55,352 nucleotides of DNA from an uncultured Bacilli bacterium (GCA_944358405.1 CALVQX010000030.1:1-55352), one strand, 5' to 3'; shown: positions 38,241-47,685, counted from the stretch's first letter. Notes: generated by a model from the letters alone, not told the origin. Numbers and translations: made by a program.

Positions 38241-40214
38241 TTAGATATTCCAAAAAATTGTAATAGCTCTTTGGTTGTTTTTTATTTTACCTACAGTTAT
38301 CTTATTAATAAATTCATTTACTATTTCTTGTGTTAGGATGTCTTGTTGTTGATAGGAGAAGAATTCTTTTTTCTTTTCATTTATTTGTGATGTTTCTAAT
38401 TCATTTTTTATTACTTCTAATCTTTCTTTTAATCTGAATGCCTTTTCTTTGTATTGTGTTTTTAAAAGTAGAAATTCTTCTTTATCTAATATTCCTTGAA
38501 TTTTATCCTCATATAATTTTTTTAATATGTTTTCATTTGCTTTCATTTGTTTTTGTATTTCTTGTTGTTCTATTTTTATTTCTTGATTTTGATTTTTCTT
38601 TCTTTTTTTCTCTTGATATTTTTTTTCTAATAGATCATGATCATAGTATTTATTTAATAATTGATTAAATTCTTGTAAAATATATTCTTGTAATATATCT
38701 AAGTTGATTGCTTTTTGATTATCACAATTTTTCCACTTATTTTGTTTATCTTTACATAATAGGTATTCTGTTTTTTGATGATTAGAGTAACTGCAATTTT
38801 TATGAAGAATATTTCCACAACAAGCACAATATGCTTTTCCATGGAAGATATGTTTTTTCCCTGTTTTTTGTGCACGACTTTTTTCTTTTAATTTTTCTTG
38901 AATTAAGTTCCAAGTTTTATCATCAAAAATTTTTTCAATTGCTTTTTCTTTTACTACCCAATCTTCTGAGGATGTTTTTATACATTTATGATTTTTATAA
39001 CTAATTCTTTTGGTTTTCCCTTGGATTAAAGTACCATTATAGCTTTTGTCTTTCATCATATGATAAATTGTTTTGCCATTCCAACGATATTTTTTTCTAA
39101 TATTGCAAGAACAAATTATTATTTTATTTGATTGTGTAATTATTTGATAAGTAATTTTTTCTTTATTTTCTAGTAAAGTTAGTTCTAATTCAAATTCTAT
39201 TCTTGCTTGTGGTGGTAAATTTTTAATATTACTAGCAAGGAACCAGACGTTTTTAGGAAGTGTTTTATTATCTTCTATTTTGATCCAAGTATTTTCTTTG
39301 AAGTTTAATTTTTTTTCATTTTCTATATCTTTTTTTGTAGTATAAAATAGTTCTATGTTTTCTGGAATAGAAAGAATTTTGATTTTTATTTTTTTATTTG
39401 GGGGTTTTATTTTATGAAGTGATTTTATTTGCTGAATTTTTTTTGCTTGTTCGTTTTTTAAGGATATTCTTACGATATAAGTACCGGTTTTATTTATATT
39501 GATTTTTTCTTTTGTGATCGGTAATTGTAATTTACAACCATTCATTTGTTTATATTCGTAAGGACAAGGAATTTTTTCTTCTTCTAATATGGTCGCAATT
39601 TTTTCTTGTCCATATCCTGCTAGAATTAAGGAAGCTATCTTTTTTAATACTTTACTAGCTATTGGATCAATTAAAAGATGATTTTTATTTTTTGGATCTT
39701 TTAATAGTCCATATTTGGCAAAAGCTGCAGTTGATTCTCCAGCTTTCCATTTTGATCTTAGGGTTGCTTTGATATTATCTGATAAATCTTCTAAAAACCA
39801 TTCATTCACTAAGGCATTGATTTGACGTTGCTTTTTATTTTCTTTTCTTGTGGTATCAGTATGATCTGTAAGACTGATAAAGCGTATGTTCCATTCTATA
39901 AATTTATTATGTAAATATTTTTCTATTGTTTCTATATCTCTAGAAAATCTGGATTGACTTTTACACAGAATAATATCTATCTTTCCATTTTCACAATCCT
40001 TTATCATTTTTTCAAAATCTGGGCGATATGTTCCTATTCCAGAAAAATCTTCATCACAATAGATGGAGGTTACTTTCCAATCCGGATGTTTTTGTACTTC
40101 TTCTAAAAGCATCTGTTTTTGATTTTTTATACTTTCACTAACCATTGTTCCGGCTTCTTTTTCTATATCTTCTTTCGATAATCTTAAATATAGAACAGTT
40201 CTTTTTATGTTCAT
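38241..40214 (-). CDS. Large serine recombinase
   Basis: 657-residue site-specific serine recombinase. The catalytic domain has the nucleophile Ser13 in YLRLSKED and the conserved [14 protein letters not shown]. The recombinase domain has [31 protein letters not shown] and the later [17 protein letters not shown]. The zinc ribbon has YCACCGN, then C and C of LLCKD and KNCDN (about 460-500), followed by a long coiled-coil. Between [10 protein letters not shown] and KYRWNGK lies an extra beta-rich insertion of about 150 residues (about 225-385) not usual in the family. It ends 8 bp from the attL arm and starts on ATGA overlap with the small ORF. Predicted to integrate or excise the 38.2-41.4 kb element. 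Confidence 0.93.
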   Translation of the reverse strand: MNIKRTVLYLRLSKEDIEKEAGTMVSESIKNQKQMLLEEVQKHPDWKVTSIYCDEDFSGIGTYRPDFEKMIKDCENGKIDIILCKSQSRFSRDIETIEKYLHNKFIEWNIRFISLTDHTDTTRKENKKQRQINALVNEWFLEDLSDNIKATLRSKWKAGESTAAFAKYGLLKDPKNKNHLLIDPIASKVLKKIASLILAGYGQEKIATILEEEKIPCPYEYKQMNGCKLQLPITKEKININKTGTYIVRISLKNEQAKKIQQIKSLHKIKPPNKKIKIKILSIPENIELFYTTKKDIENEKKLNFKENTWIKIEDNKTLPKNVWFLASNIKNLPPQARIEFELELTLLENKEKITYQIITQSNKIIICSCNIRKKYRWNGKTIYHMMKDKSYNGTLIQGKTKRISYKNHKCIKTSSEDWVVKEKAIEKIFDDKTWNLIQEKLKEKSRAQKTGKKHIFHGKAYCACCGNILHKNCSYSNHQKTEYLLCKDKQNKWKNCDNQKAINLDILQEYILQEFNQLLNKYYDHDLLEKKYQEKKRKKNQNQEIKIEQQEIQKQMKANENILKKLYEDKIQGILDKEEFLLLKTQYKEKAFRLKERLEVIKNELETSQINEKKKEFFSYQQQDILTQEIVNEFINKITVGKIKNNQRAITIFWNI

Positions 40215-40348
40215 TGTTCTTTTTTATTTTCTTCTGTTCTTAGAATCGTTTTTAATAATTTGCCGTTGAATCTTTTTTTTCGTTCTTCTTCGGTAATGTT
40301 TTCATTATGCCATTGATTTATGATATTATAATTTATTTTTTGCTTCAT
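40211..40348 (-). CDS. 45-residue ORF coupled to the recombinase
   Basis: Small basic protein beginning MKQKINYNIINQWHNE and ending [11 protein letters not shown] at 40348 has a strong AGGAGG 6 nt away, and its TGA overlaps the recombinase ATG (ATGA), so both are translated together. It may be a recombination directionality factor or another accessory to the serine recombinase (inference from position and size only). Confidence 0.7.
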   Translation of the reverse strand: MKQKINYNIINQWHNENITEEERKKRFNGKLLKTILRTEENKKEQ

Positions 40349-40365
40349 ATTATCCCTCCTAAAGA

Positions 40366-40422
40366 CACTATATTCTTTTTTAACTTTCGTTATTAATAAT
40401 TTGTTTTTTCTCTCATATAGTG
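40366..40422. promoter_or_regulatory. Divergent promoter region with matching leaders
   Basis: An inverted repeat, CACTATAT (40366-40373) and ATATAGTG (40415-40422), places ATATAGTG-N4/5-AGGAGG in front of both divergent units (small ORF/recombinase on minus, fkbM on plus). The plus copy reads CATATAGT, fitting both TATAGT (sigma-A -10) and CATANNNT (mother-cell sigma-E/K -10). No clear -35 TTGACA is visible. Confidence 0.45.
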
Positions 40423-40441
40423 GAATAGGAGGTTTTCATTT

Positions 40442-41368
40442 ATGAATGTTATCGATCGAGAGTTTCAAGAATTGGTTTCTGAAATTAAGGAATTGAGCAA
40501 GATGGAGATATATTATCGAATTAGAAAAAGTTTTGATGCTATTCCTGAAGAAACAAAGATGAGCTGTAGTAATTTTTTTAATCAATTTGGATATTGGGGG
40601 AGATTAGATGTTTTTTCTTCAAATTATGAAGAAATCGAATTAAAAGCGGAAGCTTTATATGAACATATTGATGATTTTGCTTGGCTTTATGATCAATTAG
40701 GAGATTATCGTTCTAAACGAACATTATATGCTATTTTAAATAATTGGTATCGTTATGATTTTGATACTACTTCTCAAACGAGAGAGTATTTGTATGATGA
40801 TTATTTTGATTTAGATTTGGTTTCTTGTGATTCTAATGAAGTGATTGTGGATTTGGGAGCATATACCGGGGATACTGTTGTTTCTTATCTTCATAATTAT
40901 GGGGAAGATTGCTATAAAAAAATATATTGTTATGAAATTACGCCTGCTGTTTTTGAATTATTACAGGAAAATTTAAAAAATTATGCTAATATTGATTGTC
41001 GTCTTCTGGGAGTAGGGGATCAGGAAGAACAGTTATCTTTGATTTCTAATGAAGTTAGTGCTTCGGCTAATACTTTAAGAAAAGATCTTTGTAATGATGT
41101 GATCATGACTACTTTGGATGTGGATATTGATGATGCAATTACTTTGATTAAAGCTGATATTGAAGGATTTGAATATAAAGCTTTACAAGGTGCTAGAAAT
41201 CATATTTTGAAAGACCATCCTAAATTATTAATTTCTGTTTATCATAATAATGAAGATTTATGGAGAATTCCTAAAATGATTCGAGAACTTTCTAGTGATT
41301 ATCGTTTTTATTTACGTTATCGTAGTTCCCCAATTTATCCAACAGAAATTACTTTCTTGGCTATTTAA
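40442..41368 (+). CDS. FkbM-family SAM-dependent methyltransferase (element cargo)
   Basis: 308 residues. The C-terminal two thirds is an FkbM-type Rossmann methyltransferase: AdoMet motif [18 protein letters not shown], acidic motif [17 protein letters not shown], and the FkbM end [17 protein letters not shown] and [15 protein letters not shown]. The N-terminal helical part of about 110 residues is unassigned. FkbM enzymes O-methylate sugars or polyketides, so it could decorate glycans on collagen-like spore proteins (inference). Ends at a terminator adjoining the attR arm. Start ATG follows AGGAGG. Confidence 0.88.
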   Translation: MNVIDREFQELVSEIKELSKMEIYYRIRKSFDAIPEETKMSCSNFFNQFGYWGRLDVFSSNYEEIELKAEALYEHIDDFAWLYDQLGDYRSKRTLYAILNNWYRYDFDTTSQTREYLYDDYFDLDLVSCDSNEVIVDLGAYTGDTVVSYLHNYGEDCYKKIYCYEITPAVFELLQENLKNYANIDCRLLGVGDQEEQLSLISNEVSASANTLRKDLCNDVIMTTLDVDIDDAITLIKADIEGFEYKALQGARNHILKDHPKLLISVYHNNEDLWRIPKMIRELSSDYRFYLRYRSSPIYPTEITFLAI

Positions 41369-41371
41369 ACT

Positions 41372-41400
41372 TATATAGACGCGTGTCTATATATTTTTTT
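41372..41400 (+). terminator. Terminator of fkbM, at the edge of the element
   Basis: TATATAGAC, loop GCGT, GTCTATATA then TTTTTTT; ends next to the GTGGTTTAT element arm. Confidence 0.85.
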
Positions 41401-41438
41401 GTGGTTTATTTCGTGGGAGCAGTTGCTCCAGTAGGACC
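41401..41438 (+). other. attR-like junction (element arm plus gene arm)
   Basis: Plus strand: element arm GTGGTTTAT-N6-GGAGCA (41401-41421), core GT (41422-41423), collagen-gene arm TGCTCCAGTAGGACC (41424-41438). On the minus strand the collagen frame runs through the gene arm to the core and then hits a stop (TAA, 41408-41406) in the element arm. Confidence 0.75.
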
Positions 41439-41759
41439 TGTTGTTCCTGTTGGCCCCGTCGGACCGGTTGATCCTGCACTTCCTGATGTTCCAGGTAGTC
41501 CTTGTGGTCCTGTAGGTCCCGTAGGTCCTGTTGGTCCTGTTGCTCCCGCAGGAATTGAGAAATTTAAAATCGCATTTTGGTTTGTTCCAACATTGCTTAC
41601 TGTAGCTGGTGTTCCTGGATCTTCGGTAGTTGTGATACCGACTGTGATTGTAGCAGGCCCTGTAGGTCCTGTAGGTCCTGTTGGTCCTATGCAGAAAATT
41701 GGTCTTGGTGGTCTAACAGGATGATCACAATTGTTGTTAAAATCGCAGCAATTATTCAT
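41406..41759 (-). CDS. 5' part of an interrupted collagen-like (BclA-type) spore-surface gene
   Basis: 117 codons. The N-terminus begins [20 protein letters not shown], a Cys-containing targeting-like region, followed by [11 protein letters not shown], a spacer (beginning [13 protein letters not shown] and ending LNFSIPAG) homologous to the one in the 3' part, then more Gly-X-Y repeats to GAT. The last residues APTK and the stop come from the element arm. The ATG at 41759 follows GAAAGGAGAG, chosen over 41813. A CATATTTT box (41788-41781) fits a mother-cell sigma -10. With the 3' part it makes a 270-residue protein (113 + 157). The spore-surface role is inferred from BclA-like relatives. Confidence 0.82.
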   Translation of the reverse strand: MNNCCDFNNNCDHPVRPPRPIFCIGPTGPTGPTGPATITVGITTTEDPGTPATVSNVGTNQNAILNFSIPAGATGPTGPTGPTGPQGLPGTSGSAGSTGPTGPTGTTGPTGATAPTK

Positions 41760-41780
41760 ATTTTCTCTCCTTTCATATAT

Positions 41781-41788
41781 AAAATATG
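41781..41788 (-). promoter_or_regulatory. Possible mother-cell (sigma-E/K) -10 box
   Basis: CATATTTT on the minus strand matches CATANNNT and lies 22 nt before the collagen-like start. Such motifs are frequent in A+T-rich DNA and no firm -35 is seen, so this is weak. A similar CATATCAT at 41849-41856 (plus) precedes the LysM gene. Confidence 0.3.
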
Positions 41789-41871
41789 CAAAAAGTTGAT
41801 GAAGGGAATTCATAACTAACTAATTTTGGTCTATTTTTGTAATTTTTACATATCATTGAACGAGGTGAGAT

Positions 41872-42708
41872 ATGCAAACTTATATCGTTCAGGCCGGAGA
41901 TACTTTATATGGTATTAGTAAGCAATTTGGGATTCCTTTTGAGGAGATTATGGCAGAGAATAATTTGACTACTACTGTAATTACTCCAGGTCAAGTACTT
42001 AAAATTCCAACTTCAGAAACAACTACTTTATATGTTGTAAAAAAAGGAGATACTCTTTATTCTATTGCCAATAAATATGATACTACGGTCTCTGATCTAA
42101 TGGAGCTTAATAATTTAAAAACAAATGTATTATCTATAGGACAACAATTGAGAATTCCAGTTCATCAAGATACTTCAGAAAATTATATTGTTTATACTGT
42201 CAAGGCAGGGGATACTTTATACAAAATTGCTCAGGAGTATGATACTACGGTTCAAGCAATTAAGAGTTCAAATCAATTATCTTCTGATTCTTTAGTAATT
42301 GGTCAACAATTGAAAATACCAGTAGAAGGATCTTCTACGCCACCTGTTTCTAATTATCAAACTTATATTGTTCAATCGGGGGATACTTTATATAAAATTG
42401 CTTTAGAGTTTGGAATGACTGTAGATGAATTGATTGAGGTAAATGAGTTAGAAAATAATAATTTGGTTGTTGGCCAAGTTTTAAGGGTAAAAAAGCAATC
42501 CCTTCCTGATATTCCTATTGGAAGTGAATGCTATGGTACAGGATATGTAGAGCCAACGTTTGTTACTTATACAGTAAAAAGCGGGGATAATCTTTATGCG
42601 ATTGCTAGAAAATATAATACTAGCGTTGAAAATTTAAAATTATTAAATGGATTGACTAGTGACAATTTATCTATTGGTCAAGTCTTAAAAATAAGGGAGG
42701 TTAGTTAA
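41872..42708 (+). CDS. Five-LysM-domain protein (SafA-like, spore-associated)
   Basis: 278 residues made of five LysM domains (starting at about 1, 51, 103, 163 and 227), each YxVxxGDTLYxIAxxF/Y...GQxLxIP, joined by short linkers. No signal peptide and no catalytic domain, which suits a mother-cell protein that binds cortex or glycan on the forespore, like SafA. The start follows GAGGTGAG. Only 2 nt separate it from the next gene, so the three genes to 44466 form an operon. LysM binds GlcNAc polymers by family. Confidence 0.88.
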   Translation: MQTYIVQAGDTLYGISKQFGIPFEEIMAENNLTTTVITPGQVLKIPTSETTTLYVVKKGDTLYSIANKYDTTVSDLMELNNLKTNVLSIGQQLRIPVHQDTSENYIVYTVKAGDTLYKIAQEYDTTVQAIKSSNQLSSDSLVIGQQLKIPVEGSSTPPVSNYQTYIVQSGDTLYKIALEFGMTVDELIEVNELENNNLVVGQVLRVKKQSLPDIPIGSECYGTGYVEPTFVTYTVKSGDNLYAIARKYNTSVENLKLLNGLTSDNLSIGQVLKIREVS

Positions 42709-42710
42709 TC

Positions 42711-43124
42711 ATGTTCATTAGTTTTGAAGATTTTAAAAAGATGCCTGAATATACTGAATTTGTTCAGCAGAATCCTGATATTGGTCATTTAAAGGTTGAA
42801 GCATTTACTGCTTATGGGGCAATCCCTATTTCTGATACTGAAATTATTATTACCAAAGAAATTGGTGATTATCGAGTTGTTTTTTTTAGGGGGTATACAG
42901 ATTCTAGTGGAATTATTTCTGATATTTCTTTGCCGGCTCCTGTTACGGTGATTAACCCAAATATTGTTCCAGGATATACGGTTTATGATTTAACAGCAAT
43001 TCATCAGGGGTATGAGACAATTAAAAGATATTCTATTGGAATGTTTGGAGGAGTTAATATTTTACAGTATGTTAAGATGACACCTGAGGTTATTTTGGAA
43101 GGAGTCGTACAAAATGGCAATTAG
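42711..43124 (+). CDS. Small beta-sandwich protein of the spore cortex operon
   Basis: 137 residues. The core reads like a carboxypeptidase-regulatory/Cna-B-type beta-sandwich: VKVEA-like LKVEAFTAYGAIPISDTEI, VVFFRGYTDSSGIISDISLPAP and GYTVYDLTAIHQGYE. No signal peptide. It is sandwiched between the LysM gene and the SleC-like gene, overlapping the latter by 11 bp, and starts after GGGAGG. Probably helps position or hold the cortex-lytic protein (inference from gene order). Confidence 0.7.
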   Translation: MFISFEDFKKMPEYTEFVQQNPDIGHLKVEAFTAYGAIPISDTEIIITKEIGDYRVVFFRGYTDSSGIISDISLPAPVTVINPNIVPGYTVYDLTAIHQGYETIKRYSIGMFGGVNILQYVKMTPEVILEGVVQNGN

Positions 43125-44466
43125 ATCGCCTATTGTTCCTACAGAAATTGTAGTTCATTTAGGGGAACCTGATGAAGCTGCGAAAAATATTACTGTTTCT
43201 TTTCAGGAATATATTAAAAATGTTGCATCAGGTGAAATTTATCCTAACTGGCCCTTAGATTCTGTAAAAGCGAATATCTTAGCCCAAATTTCTTTTGCCT
43301 TAAATCGTGTTTATAATGAATGGTATCGTTCTAAGGGATATGATTTTGATATTACTAGTAGTCCAGTTTATGATCAGTCTTTTGCTGAAAACCGGCAATT
43401 TTTTGAACGAGTTTCTCAAGTAGTAGATGATATTTTTAATAATTATATTGTAAAAAATGGTCAAGTTCAACCTTTGTTTGCCCAATACTGTGATGGGAAA
43501 ACAACTACATGTGATGGACTTTCTCAGTGGGGAACTGTTACTTTGGCAGAACAAGGATATTCTCCTCTTGAAATTTTAAAGCATTACTATGGAGATGATA
43601 TTAAATTAATTTATAATGCTCCTGTAGAGGAAAATATTATGAGTTATCCGGGATTTCCTATTCAACTTGGAACGACAGGAGATTTTGCTCGGATGATTAA
43701 AATTCAATTAAACCGAATTGCTCAAAATTATCCAGCAATTCCAGTGATTACAGATGATAGTGTCTTTTTTACAGTGGAGACAGAACGGGCTGTTAGCAAA
43801 TTTCAGGAAATCTTTGATTTAGTTCCGTCAGGGATTGTAGATAAGGCTACTTGGTATAAAATTAAATATTTGTATAATGCTGTTAAAAATATCGCGGATT
43901 TATATTCGGAAGGAATTTCTGTTGATGAAGCGACACTGATTTATAATCCTACTTTGCAATATGGGGATAAGGGAAATTATTTATTACCATTAAATTATTT
44001 ATTAAATACAGTTGCTTATTTTGATTCTTCGGATATTCCTTTTTTAAATTTACAAGGTCCAGAATTTACTAAAGATACTCAGCAGATGGTGATCGCTTTT
44101 CAGAATAAATATAATATTACTACAAATGGAATTGTCGATGCCAATACTTGGAAAGCTTTAAAAGAAGCTTATGATCAAACTTTGGCTATGATCCCTAAAG
44201 AATATTTATCTAATATTGATGAACTATATCCAGGGTTATTTTTATCTAAAGGAATGGAGGGAGATAATATTATTAATTTACAAAGATTTTTGTATTTGAT
44301 CTGTGAAAAGTCTCATGATATTCCTGGGGTTAAAGTAAATGGAATCTTTGATTCTTTGACAGAACAATCTGTAAAAGCAATTCAAAGAAGGTATAATTTA
44401 GAGGAAAATGGCGTTGTTGGTCCAGGAACTTGGTATCGGATTGTTGAATTATCTAAGGAAAATTAA
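43114..44466 (+). CDS. SleC-like spore cortex protein with peptidoglycan-binding repeats
   Basis: 450 residues. The N-terminal half (IVVHLGEPDEAAKNITVSF, YIKNVASGEIYPNWP, YDFDITSSPVYDQSF, FAQYCDGKTTTCDGLSQWGT) is the SpoIID/LytB-like domain found in clostridial SleC-type cortex-lytic proteins. The C-terminal half has three peptidoglycan-binding-1-like units (about 190-255, 285-350, 375-447; VPSGIVDKATWYKIK, TTNGIVDANTWKAL, ENGVVGPGTWYRI). No signal peptide is visible at this start, as expected for mother-cell delivery. Lytic activity is likely by family but not proven; it could be a structural relative. Confidence 0.8.
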   Translation: MAIRSPIVPTEIVVHLGEPDEAAKNITVSFQEYIKNVASGEIYPNWPLDSVKANILAQISFALNRVYNEWYRSKGYDFDITSSPVYDQSFAENRQFFERVSQVVDDIFNNYIVKNGQVQPLFAQYCDGKTTTCDGLSQWGTVTLAEQGYSPLEILKHYYGDDIKLIYNAPVEENIMSYPGFPIQLGTTGDFARMIKIQLNRIAQNYPAIPVITDDSVFFTVETERAVSKFQEIFDLVPSGIVDKATWYKIKYLYNAVKNIADLYSEGISVDEATLIYNPTLQYGDKGNYLLPLNYLLNTVAYFDSSDIPFLNLQGPEFTKDTQQMVIAFQNKYNITTNGIVDANTWKALKEAYDQTLAMIPKEYLSNIDELYPGLFLSKGMEGDNIINLQRFLYLICEKSHDIPGVKVNGIFDSLTEQSVKAIQRRYNLEENGVVGPGTWYRIVELSKEN

Positions 44467-44496
44467 AAATGATTTCAAGACTGTGTAATTTTTGTG

Positions 44497-44535
44497 GTTG
44501 ACTAAAATGGTAAAGTTTTATGTCAACTTTTTTGT
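44497..44535 (+). terminator. Terminator of the LysM/SleC-like operon
   Basis: GTTGAC and GTCAAC enclose an inner AAAA/TTTT pairing, followed by TTTTTTG. Confidence 0.7.
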
Positions 44536-44616
44536 TATTGGAGAAAAAAATGGGAAATTTATTTGTGCCATGATATAATATTGATGATATGGAGAGGTTG
44601 AGAAGAGGAAATCGGT

Positions 44617-45675
44617 ATGAATGAAAAATTTGGGGAAGTAAGGAAGTACTTAAAAAAGAGAAAAGAACAAGTTATCTTAGAGCTTATCATACGAGATTAT
44701 GATAAATCAAACTTTTATATTGCTTTGGTTTTTAATACAAAAATAGAGAAGTTTAAAGTTTTATTTATTCCTTTTGATGTGGTTGATAAGCGCAATTTAG
44801 ACGAATATGTTTGCTATCAATTTATTCATGTTTCTTTGGTTAATTATATTTTGCAAACTTTTCGTCATTCGAGAAAGATTTATTTAGATGATAATTTTAG
44901 AGATCATTTGAATCGTAATATTAGTAATTATTACATTGAGCTTCATACTTATATTGATGGAGAAGATTATACTTTTGTTACTACTCAGTATATTCCTAAA
45001 GAATGGATATTCTTATTTGAGGTCATTGTCATTTTATTTGAACATGTTCCTAATATTATGGGAGAGTTGTGTAAAACTATTTTAATGCCATTTGATGATT
45101 CGGCAGATATTATAGAATATAAAACTTCTTTCAATTTTAATTTGTTTGAAGATGATTTAACGCAGATTTTTTCTCCTTCTGTCGTTTTCATGGGGGAAGA
45201 ACTTTATTCTAAGCATAATGTTTTGTTTTTAGAAAAAGTTAATGGAAAATATTTTGCTATTGTTCATTGCCATATTGTTGTGGTTGAGTATAATGAAGAT
45301 AAAAAAGTTTTAAATTCCTATTGTGATTGTTCTTCGCCAGGATATGATGCTCATATCTATGCGGTGATTCGGGGAATTTTGGATCAGCAATTTCGTCCTT
45401 TTTATAAACTTATGGTAGTTGATGATAAGGATGATTTTTCTTTGCCTAATGTTATTGCTAGATATTATTTGTGTTATGGAATGGAAAATGATGCTTTGTT
45501 AGTTATTCATGGTTCTAAGAAAAAGTATCTGCCACTTTCTATGCTTCTTGAAGGATTGATTAAAGTTATTTCTGATCCTAATAGAGAACTTGAAAAACAA
45601 ATACGCAAGCAGTTAAGTAAGAAGCTTTCTAAGGAAGAATTGGAAGAGATTTTGTTGTATATTCGGAAAAATTAG
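44617..45675 (+). CDS. Unknown protein with a degenerate SWIM-like motif
   Basis: 352 residues, not recognised. Near residue 240 NSYCDCSSPGYDAHIYAVI looks like the SWIM zinc finger CxC...CxH, with Asp replacing the third Cys (DAH). The C-terminus is a charged helical tail (LEKQIRKQLSKKLSKEELEE). The N-terminal part alternates beta strands and aromatic residues; no signal peptide or catalytic motif. Start ATG at 44617 follows GAAGAGGA with a TATAAT box at about 44574. Monocistronic, upstream of htpG. Confidence 0.55.
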   Translation: MNEKFGEVRKYLKKRKEQVILELIIRDYDKSNFYIALVFNTKIEKFKVLFIPFDVVDKRNLDEYVCYQFIHVSLVNYILQTFRHSRKIYLDDNFRDHLNRNISNYYIELHTYIDGEDYTFVTTQYIPKEWIFLFEVIVILFEHVPNIMGELCKTILMPFDDSADIIEYKTSFNFNLFEDDLTQIFSPSVVFMGEELYSKHNVLFLEKVNGKYFAIVHCHIVVVEYNEDKKVLNSYCDCSSPGYDAHIYAVIRGILDQQFRPFYKLMVVDDKDDFSLPNVIARYYLCYGMENDALLVIHGSKKKYLPLSMLLEGLIKVISDPNRELEKQIRKQLSKKLSKEELEEILLYIRKN

Positions 45676-45728
45676 GATACATACTTTCTTGTTTTATTCA
45701 GAAATAGTATGGTTTTTATCTGTAATTT

Positions 45729-45755
45729 TTAGCACTCCTTATTGACAACTGCTAA
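45729..45755 (+). promoter_or_regulatory. CIRCE operator (HrcA site) of htpG
   Basis: TTAGCACTC-N9-AACTGCTAA, two mismatches from the CIRCE consensus, both in the right arm. The -35 TTGACA (45742-45747) lies within it; after a 17-bp spacer TATAAA (45765-45770) follows. Predicts HrcA control of htpG. Confidence 0.88.
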
Positions 45756-45804
45756 TAATCGTGTTATAAATAAATTGTGATCAAATATTAAGGAGATGAT
45801 TTAG

Positions 45805-47685
45805 TTGGAAAAAAAGGAATTTAAGTCAGAATCAAAGCGATTGCTAGATTTGATGATTAACTCTATTTATACCAATAAGGATATATTTTTAAGAGAATTG
45901 ATTTCTAATGCTAGTGATGCACTAGATAAATTATATTATCGTTCTTTAACGGATAAAGAAGTTAAAGTAGATAAAGATGATTTAATTATTCACTTAGCAT
46001 TTGATAAGGAAAAAAGAACGATCACAATTACTGATACTGGTTGTGGTATGACAAAAGAAGAGCTTGAGGAGAATCTTGGTACGATTGCTAAAAGTGGATC
46101 TTTAGCTTTTAAAGAGAATATGAGTCAAGAGGAAAAAGTTGATATTATTGGTCAATTTGGTGTTGGTTTTTATTCTGCTTTTATGGTTAGTGATCGTATT
46201 ACGGTAACTTCTAAATCTGTTGACAGCGAAGATGCTTATGTATGGGAAAGTGAGGGTGTCGATGGATATACGATTAAGAAAGCTAAGAAGAAGGAATTAG
46301 GTACTACGATTGTTCTTCATTTGAAAGAGGATACGGAAGAGGAAGATTATAGTAAATATTTAGATGAATATGAATTGAAAAGTTTAGTTCAAAAGTATTC
46401 TGATTATATTCGTTTCCCAATTCAAATGGAAGTTACTCATCATCATTTGAAAGATGAAGAGAAGAAAGAATATGAAGATGTGTTAGAAACCGAAACTTTG
46501 AATAGCATGGTTCCAATTTGGAAGAAGAATAAAAATGATGTTTTGGATGAAGATTATGAAAACTTCTATATGTCTAAGTTTAATGATTATGATAAACCAT
46601 TGAAAGTGATTTCTTCTTCTGTTGAGGGAATGTGTTCTTATCAAGCATTATTATTTATACCAAGTCATGCTCCATATGATTATTACACTCAGGATTATGA
46701 AAAAGGATTAAGCCTTTATTCTAATGGTGTTTTGATTATGGAAAAATGTAGTGATCTATTACCTGATTATTTTAGTTTTGTCAAAGGTGTTGTAGATACA
46801 GAAGATGTTTCTTTGAATATTTCTAGGGAGATGCTACAAGAGGATCATAGCTTAAAGTTGATTGCTAAAAACATCGAAAGTAAAATTAGAAAAGAATTAG
46901 GAGAAATGTTGAAAAATGATCGAGAAAATTATATTTCTTTCTTTAAGACTTTTGGTGTTCAGTTAAAGTATGGTATTTATAATAATTTTGGTCAAGATAA
47001 GGATAAATTAGTTGATTTGATCATGTTTTATTCGGCAAAGAAAGAAAAATTGATTACTTTGAAAGAATATATTGATCATATGAAAGAAGATCAGGAAAAG
47101 ATTTATTATGCTTCTGGTGCTTCGATTGCTAAAGTTGCAGCTCTTCCTCAAGTAGAGCAAGTTCGTGAAAAAGATTATGATATTTTATATTTAACTGATT
47201 ACGTTGATGAATTTGCAATTACGGCTATTCAGGAATATGAAGGTAAGAAATTTGCTAATGTCGAAAGTGAAGATTTGGACTTAGAAAGTGATGAGGAAAA
47301 AGATGCAATTAAGAAGGTAAATGAGGATAATTCTGATTTATTGGAAGAGATGAAGGAGGAATTGAAGGAGGTTTCAGATGTTCGTTTTACTAATAAATTA
47401 AAAACACATCCAGTATGCTTGACTAGTAAAGGTGATGTTTCTATTGAGATGCAGAAAGTATTTGATGCTATGCCTAATCAAATGGGAATTAAAGCACAAA
47501 TGGTTTTGGAGATTAATGAAGGACATCCAATTGCAGATAAATTAAAGAAATTGTATCAGGAAGATAAAGAACAATTCTTGAATTATACTAAAATTTTGTA
47601 TTCTGAAGCTAGAATGATTGCTGGACTTCCAATCGAGAATCCAACGGAAATTTCTAATTTAATTTGTGATGTAATTTCTAAGTAA
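45805..47685 (+). CDS. htpG: Chaperone HtpG (Hsp90)
   Basis: 626-residue Hsp90 homologue. N-terminal GHKL ATPase: SNASDALDK, ITDTGCGMTKEEL, GTIAKSGS, GQFGVGFYSAFMV. The middle domain includes KGVVDTEDVSLNISREMLQ and the C-terminal dimerisation domain ends GLPIENPTEISNLIC. Start is TTG at 45805 after AAGGAG, nine nt away; no ATG is better placed. Folding chaperone in the cytoplasm, here predicted to be controlled by HrcA through the CIRCE site upstream, unlike the sigma-independent class III control in B. subtilis. Confidence 0.97.
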   Translation: MEKKEFKSESKRLLDLMINSIYTNKDIFLRELISNASDALDKLYYRSLTDKEVKVDKDDLIIHLAFDKEKRTITITDTGCGMTKEELEENLGTIAKSGSLAFKENMSQEEKVDIIGQFGVGFYSAFMVSDRITVTSKSVDSEDAYVWESEGVDGYTIKKAKKKELGTTIVLHLKEDTEEEDYSKYLDEYELKSLVQKYSDYIRFPIQMEVTHHHLKDEEKKEYEDVLETETLNSMVPIWKKNKNDVLDEDYENFYMSKFNDYDKPLKVISSSVEGMCSYQALLFIPSHAPYDYYTQDYEKGLSLYSNGVLIMEKCSDLLPDYFSFVKGVVDTEDVSLNISREMLQEDHSLKLIAKNIESKIRKELGEMLKNDRENYISFFKTFGVQLKYGIYNNFGQDKDKLVDLIMFYSAKKEKLITLKEYIDHMKEDQEKIYYASGASIAKVAALPQVEQVREKDYDILYLTDYVDEFAITAIQEYEGKKFANVESEDLDLESDEEKDAIKKVNEDNSDLLEEMKEELKEVSDVRFTNKLKTHPVCLTSKGDVSIEMQKVFDAMPNQMGIKAQMVLEINEGHPIADKLKKLYQEDKEQFLNYTKILYSEARMIAGLPIENPTEISNLICDVISK

